The position numbers and the translations under genes were made by a program. This document shows, piece after piece, positions 57,761-64,000 of a DNA stretch of 64,000 bases. This DNA comes from Yamagishiella unicocca (taxonomy: Eukaryota > Chlorophyta > Chlorophyceae > Chlamydomonadales > Volvocaceae), in the NCBI GenBank assembly GCA_003116995.1, contig BDSL01000012.1:1167001-1231000 (forward strand), written 5' to 3'. How positions within the stretch are numbered: position 1 is the first letter of the stretch; each line of letters begins with the position of its first letter. The notes under the pieces were generated by a model. That model saw only the letters and a program-made list of their open reading frames with translations. It was not told the origin of the DNA and searched no databases.

Positions 57761-60700
57761 CGGGACGAGCCGCAACGAATCAGGAGCAGTCCCACGTGAC
57801 AAAGGGTCGTCCCACCTAGGACTACACCCCGATTCATCTATCGCGCGGGACATGCCGGTAATATGCCGAATTCCGTCAGAGGTACATGGAGAACGCATCA
57901 CGCCGCGTCTTTCCCGGCAACGCGCGCAACTGCGCGGCGACCGACCCCTGGGTCTTAGGGTTTGGGAAGCCGCGGTGTGGTAACTGCTACGGTGGGCCCA
58001 GACCTTGAGTAGAGCGATTTGTGCGGCCACTTGTTTGTTTTTTAGGATCTCGAAAAGCAGTTGAATGAGTTTACTTTCTTCCAATTGTTAACTACGTATT
58101 CGGTGGCATGGCTCTGAAACAAGCTGTGTCGGGTTGCGAATGAGCCTAAACTGCGACCGACGCAGCATGCAGCCAACGGGCGGGTGCAAAAGAGATGAGC
58201 CGGGACAGCTTGTTCCCTCTAATTGCGTTGCTTGGGCCGACTCTGGCCGACCGCCGCATTGTCTTATGGCAAGGCTCGCGCAGGTTGCAGCCGCGATGTT
58301 CGAACCGCGATCCCGGTGCCACGACACAGCATGTAACAGCAATCTAGGTGCCGTTTCAGCTAAAACAGCATGCCGGAGATGGTGGGCGTGCTCTTCCCCG
58401 GCATGATCCAGCTGCTCCTGGGCCTTACAACTTAGTCGGTACATAATGACCCTGTCGTACTGCCGTTTCCGAAGTCGTTGCCGTTATTTGCTGCCCGCTA
58501 AGTTGGTCCTGGTTTTCGCGCACGCTGTGTCGATCACCCGTTGTGTCATGGGCATGACACTCGTGATTCCCGACGACCTATATGGGGCATAGTAGTAGTA
58601 ACTGTTAGCCTAGTGATGGTCTGCTCGAATGCTCGTAGGAATGTGTCGGTGAGACCGCTGATGACGCTTCGAACCGCTAAGCTGGGTGAAAACACAGGCA
58701 ATTGACTGGCTGCTGGCCTGAACGTTGTCGCGAGGCTCTTCGGCAGGACACCTTGCCGGCCTCGCCTTGTCAAGACAACCTGGCACGACAGCGCCTTATA
58801 GTGGACAACCCTATTCAGCAGTTGCCTTGCACAGAAAGCGAAGTTTCACCAAATACCTGCTGAAGGTGACACGATGTAGAATGTAAGCGGCAAGTTCTCC
58901 GACCGTACGCAGGGATAAGCAGCGGATGCGATCTTACAACTTGGAGAGGAGGGATCTACGACACAACACGCGCGCACTTAGGGCTGACATCCCGGAACCG
59001 CACAGGCAGCACGCACACGACGGCTCCTTCGCAGAGCCAATAGTCGAGGGTGCTACTCAGCTGCCGCGCGTTGGCAGCGACGCCACATGTGCAATCTCAG
59101 GCGCCAACGTATGACAGTCCCCGACCGGCGCAACCCTTATTGGCTGCAACGGAGCAGTTCACACCAGTGCATTCCTGATGGCTGCATTAGCGGCCTCAGG
59201 GCTGCGACGGGGTCGTATGGACCTAATACCGTACACGTAGTAACCAACACTAAGCCCATCTCTCTACCAACCACACACATCATGGCTCCCGAGCGACAGC
59301 GCTCAAGACCGGCCGCATGGTCGACAGACAAATTCGACTCCAGTTAGACGGAAGGAAGCAGGGCTGCCTAGCACGTCCCAGATGCTTGCCGCGTGGAACC
59401 AGCCGGTGCATCCTGCCGTGCTAGGCAGCCTCCGCTCAAAGCGTCCAACAACCCCAACCCCATCCCAGAGTATGCGAACATGTTTTGACCCTGCCTTGGC
59501 GTCCGCAGTAGCCATACGACTCCAAACCTCCACTTCCACGCCAGATTCCGTAGCACCGTTCCACGTCCTCAGTTGCCGTATACGGAGCACCATGCCTCCA
59601 GTACCCTGCCACGTGCCAACGGCCTACGTCCAAGAATTACCGGGGGCGCAGGTCACCGCGCAGCCTTACCGGCCGGGCGAGCCCCGCGTGCCATCAAAGC
59701 TGACGCACACGGCACTGACACCTGACCACACACGCGGCTCATGCAATATCATCAGCCTTCCGCGTCCATCAAAATAATTCCAAGCACAAGCCGACGTAGT
59801 AAACCGCAACCAGAATGCCAACAAATACCAACCGGCAGGTGCGCACCCTTTTTATCTTTGTTGCACGTCATCTCCACATCAGGTACGCACCCTCACCTGT
59901 TGTAAATTACCGTCGCAACGGCTTGGAACGTACGGAGAGAAAGATGTAAATTTGATGGTGAACTGGTGGCCAGGCACACAGTGAAGTGCAGCAGCGACGC
60001 CGGGCAAAGGCAGTCGCACAGTGCACTCAACCCCGCGAGCAGCAGGCCCATGCGCAAAGACTAGCTCTGCGCGCGGTCCACCCAATTGGCGTGTTTTCCT
60101 TAACAGAACATACCCCTGGAACTTAAGCTCCGAAACCCATCACGCAACAAAAGCGCGGCCCAGCGGTCCGGCCTGTGAGGCATCAACCGGCACCACGATG
60201 CAGCGGCCGCCTGGGCAAGACGCAGTCCGACCGAGGCGCAAACGGCACTAAACCGTCTGCAATCGCCTCGACGAGCGCCACGCAATGGAGCGCAATAGCA
60301 AAGCGTACAATCAGCAGAATGCAAATCGATCATCCGAAACGGCAGCCCGTGCGACCCAACAATGAGGACAGCCGACGGCCGCGCATGGCGACATTATGTG
60401 TATCTTGGTGTAGTTCCCCACCGATTGACGACGATCCAGCTTCCCCACCTGGCTGATGCCGCTCGTCGTGCATCCGACAACCTTGCCGTGAAGTCGATAT
60501 GCAATCTCGGCCCTGGCCTGACTGAACCAGCCCTGTCCTTTCCACTCCACGCAACTAGTCGGATTCCACTTCCGAGCCACCCGGGAAGGAAGCTAGGCCG
60601 CACGGAACTAGGTTGCCGATGCCACGTACAAACGCATGCGGGCTGGAGGGGTTCACCACCCCACCCAACTCGAATGCCAGTACCAGCCCCCCCCCCAAAA

Positions 60701-62367
60701 TTCGCTCCACACAACGCCCCAGAGACACACACGCATGAAAGCGCACTGCGTCCTGCAATGTTCGCTGCTCCTCCACCCGCATCGCTAGCACAGAGGGACT
60801 CGACGCACACTAGCGGGCCCATCGACGGCTGGGAGTGCGCGATCCGGGTGCTTCTTCGCATCCCACCGACAGCACAACACACGCTCCACACTTGGGCGGC
60901 GGCGCGGCACGAGCACGGATGCCCAATGTGCCAGGTGCTGTGTTGAAAAACTCCCGAAGCAAACCGCTGGACGTGGGCTATTGCGCAGGCCGCCAGGCGT
61001 GACGCACGAAGGCTGCTTCCGCAATAGCCCTATATCACAACCAACTAGGAAACAGGGAAAAACTCGAAAACAACAGTGCCCTCAGCCTGCCCGGTACCTG
61101 ACTACAACCCTACTTTGTCATCAGGCAGTCAGTCAGCCGGCCGGCCCGCCCTACTGCCTACATCGCCAGCGAGACAGCGAGATTTGGTCGGGTCATTCGG
61201 GGGAGAGAGGTGGTGGCGGCGACCGTCCCGTCACGTCTAACGCTAGACCACAGCTAAACAGCAGCAAACAATGCTGTTTCACTACTTAGCAGGGCACGGA
61301 ACGTCGTCGGGCACTTGTCATAGCAAGCGAAACACACAGTATTAGTGCATAAATCACTCACGTACATCATTGCGATGCTTGCATAACATCATTCGTTGGC
61401 ATCCATGCAGCGCCCACCGCTCGTGCTGCCATGCGCACACAAGGCAAGGCGGCCTAAGGTAGCGGTGCGAAGCAAACGTAGCGCACGCGGCGCAACCACG
61501 GAGTGCCACCTGCCGGACAGGTCGTGGGCGGGCAAAGCCACGACGCCCTGTCAACGTGCAGGGGCGAAGTTTCTCGTGTTCCCCGTAGACTGCGCACACA
61601 TCAATTGAGCGCGCATGTTGCCACTCCGCTTGCGATCCGCTACCATCGTACAAACCCGCCCTCTGCCGGCGCTGAACTAAACCGATGTACTATTAACACA
61701 CGTGAGACACGCCAGGCCGACGTATGCAGTTGTCTGTAGTCGCGCAGTCGACAGGAACTGCATCCTGGCTTCACAGCTCCTAAAAGCGACGGCATACAGA
61801 CCCGCCTGGAACTCAAGCAAGCAACCAACTAAACAGCGTGCCATGTACAGCCCAACTCATGCGAGCGCTTTCCAATCAGCGTGGCCAATCAGCAGAGCGC
61901 GAGCGGTGTGGCCACAGGCGGGGCCATGCGACAGCTTTTCTGGCCACAACCGACAGAACCAGCATGAGAACGCGATTAGCTTAAATCCGATTAGCTTAAA
62001 TCCCGCCAGAACCCGTATGTATGGGCCAAGCTTGTCATGCAAGGCACCTTGGAAAGCCAACCCCCGCCCTCGACAAGCACGCTCTCGGATTGTGCGGTCT
62101 TTAGAAGGTCAAGGACAGACCAAATGCCCAGCCCCCCTGGCGCGGCATGGTAGGCGTTCGCCGAGCACGACGTCCTCACAGTGGACCTCGTGCTCACCCC
62201 CAGATGAGGTAGTGCGAGACGACCGCCCAGCAAAAGCGAACCCATTGGCATCAGAAGTTACGGGGAGGATTGCGGTGCGATGAAGAGGATTGCGCGTTGA
62301 ATGGCCATCCAAACAGAGCTGGCACGCGCTGCTGGGCGGCGCCTCGTTCGGCGCTGCTGCACTCCTC
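57761..62367. other. 4.6-kb stretch with no recognised gene
   Basis: Mixed-composition sequence, less GC-skewed than neighbouring exons and without G/C-ending codon bias in any long frame. It must include the 3' UTR of the helicase gene. Open frames up to about 195 codons (for example 60362-60946) lack family features. No tRNA, rRNA or tandem array seen. Confidence 0.5.
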
Positions 62368-64000
62368 TTAAATGCAGTAGAGCTTCTCCTCGATCTGTGC
62401 CGGAATGGGCTTAATCTCGGTACCCAGCTCCTGCTCAATCTTGAAGCTACAAGGCGCAGTTGCATAATTTGGAGGGGTGCAGTTAAGGCACATCAGCAGA
62501 TTCATTGGAGGGGTACAGTTAAGGCACATCAGCAGATTCATTGGGAATCATACTACAGGGATGAAGGATGCGTGCCCATAGAGTTACGTCCATGAGCTGG
62601 CAAATCATCAACTTGGCCGCCTTTCAGTACGGGCCGCGGGTACTCACAGGTTGATGCGGTCCTCGTACGTAATGAGGTTCACGGCCAGGCCCAGGTGGCC
62701 GAAGCGGCCGGACCGTCCCACACGGTGCAGGTACGTTTCCGCGTTCTTGGGGAAGTCGAAGTTGATTACTACGTTGACGGACTGGATATCGATGCCGCGA
62801 GTGAACAAGTCTACGAGGAATGAAAAGAGGTAGCCTAGTCAGGTGATGCTAATACGCACATGCACCTGGCCTTATGGCATGAATCCGTAATAGCGAGGGC
62901 AACATACATCACGAGCACCTACCCGACGACACCAGGTTGCGGCAGTGGCCGTTGCGGAAGTCGTGGAACACGCGGTTGCGGTGGCTTTGCAGCATTTTTG
63001 CGTGAATGTAGTAGCAGCTGTAGCCGAGCTCGGTGATCTTTTTGGCCAGCAACTCCACGCGGTTGACGGAATTGCAAAAGATGATCGACTGGTTAATGCG
63101 CAGCTTGGAGAACAGGGTGTTTAGGCAGTGTACCTGGCAGGGAAGCGCGGGGACGACGTCTCAGCATGAGGATGGTCAACGCGTACGGGCATCGATAGAC
63201 GTCGACCAACTCTGCAAACAAAGCACCCCATCGCACCTTCTGCTTCTCCTCCACGAAGGCGTAATACTGCGTTACACCCTTCAGGGTAAGCTCCTCCATC
63301 AGGTTAATGATGTACGGCTTCCTACCATGCAAAGGGCAGTGCTCAGGTTAATATATATATTCAAATCGTGACGTGGTCATCAATGCACGCTACAGCACTT
63401 GCACGCCATTTGGCCCATCCAAGCTAGGGCATACGGACCTGAGGAACTTCTCCTTGAACGCCTTCACCGTGACCGGGAAAGTCGCCGAGTACAGCATGAT
63501 TTGCCTGCGTTTACAGAATCGGGCGCACGGCGTTACCTGGCAAGTGCGTGACGTCCAGGGTGTACAACTGCACAACATGGGTATCGTAGCATTTGACCCA
63601 GATGAATGCCCGACGGATCCCACCGCACCACTTCCCTACCCACCTATCGTCCGGCAGGTACCCGATCAGCTGCTCGACCACTGGCTGGAACTCCGGCGAC
63701 AGCAGCTTGTCTGCCTACAGGGGTAACGTTATTTTAGATCTGAGCGCGTACGCATTAGCAGAAGCCGGTCCGGTCCAGGCATGATGAACGATGAACCGCA
63801 GACCGCTCAACCCACCTCGTCCATCACGAGCATCCTGCACTCATTAAGCCGGGCAACGCCCTTCCCCGCCAAGTCCACAACGCGGCCGGGAGTGGCGACC
63901 ACGATATGCGTTGTCTGGTATAGCCGCATGATATCGTCCTTGAGGCTGGTGCCGCCCGTGGTTACCATGACTTCAACGTTGAGATACTTAGCCAGCTGCA
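62368..64000 (-). CDS. DDX6/DHH1-type DEAD-box RNA helicase (3' part; start beyond right edge)
   Basis: ATP-dependent RNA helicase of the DDX6/Dhh1/CGH-1 family (Arabidopsis RH6/8/12), which acts in P-bodies in translational repression and decapping. Exons in order: 64000-63816 (continues off the edge), 63714-63644, 63504-63439, 63321-63237, 63133-62923, 62810-62648, 62446-62368, all in phase. Motifs: [34 protein letters not shown] (the DEAD box is split by an intron), [37 protein letters not shown] (family-specific), [69 protein letters not shown], and the family C-terminus EEKLYCI. The N-terminal part with motif Q and the Walker A box lies outside the window. Confidence 0.97.
62471..62543. 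repeat. 36-bp tandem duplication in the last intron of the helicase gene
   Basis: Two copies of a 36-bp unit (starting ggaggggtgcagttaaggca) differing by one base. Confidence 0.9.

Noticed and set aside
60362..60946. 194-codon frame in the gene-free stretch
   Set aside because: Composition and codon use are not coding-like and the overlapping minus frame is nearly as long; no family features.

Overview
The window is nuclear DNA of a green alga, most likely a volvocine or other chlorophycean relative of Chlamydomonas. The evidence is GC-rich intron-dense genes with GT...AG splice sites (donors mostly GTGAGT or GTGGG), strongly G/C-ending codons, TGTAA poly(A) signals, CCCTAAAA telomere-type motifs, and plant/algal gene families. 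No bacterial-style operons, tRNA or rRNA genes or CRISPR arrays are visible.

Region by region. (1) 1-10062 is an 88-bp tandem satellite, split at 5193-7051 by a 1.86-kb transposon with imperfect terminal inverted repeats and a 3-bp target duplication (CACTA/EnSpm type). (2) 10063-15120 holds a decayed DIRS-like retrotransposon: gag-like ORFs with a CCCH finger, then reverse transcriptase, RNase H and an NPPF segment, broken by frameshifts and by a perfect 120-bp zero-spacer palindrome. (3) 15667-27585 is a near-identical tandem segmental duplication of about 5.2-5.3 kb in two full copies plus a partial third. Each full copy carries a truncated acyl-CoA dehydrogenase piece, a minus-strand coiled-coil/membrane gene, a 220-bp MITE and a plus-strand unknown gene. 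The third copy runs into the 3' half of the acyl-CoA dehydrogenase gene (to 28990).

(4) 29891-38822 (minus) encodes a Golgi CASP homologue in 18 exons. (5) 40175-50035 (plus) encodes a complete plastid-type pyruvate, phosphate dikinase in 22 exons. (6) 51797-56925 (minus) encodes a complete AMT1-type ammonium transporter in 13 exons. (7) 57140-62367 has no gene I recognise. (8) 62368-64000 (minus) is the 3' part of a DDX6/DHH1-type DEAD-box RNA helicase whose start lies beyond the right edge.

The CASP, PPDK and AMT models were built by hand from splice sites and keep reading phase through every junction. The genes are unrelated housekeeping or metabolic genes, not a pathway cluster: PPDK serves C3/PEP metabolism, AMT imports ammonium, CASP tethers Golgi membranes and DDX6 controls mRNA decay and translation. 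The least expected observation is a family of short sequence motifs shared between introns of the CASP, PPDK and AMT genes, often inverted near the two ends of one intron, which suggests introner-like (intron-generating) elements.
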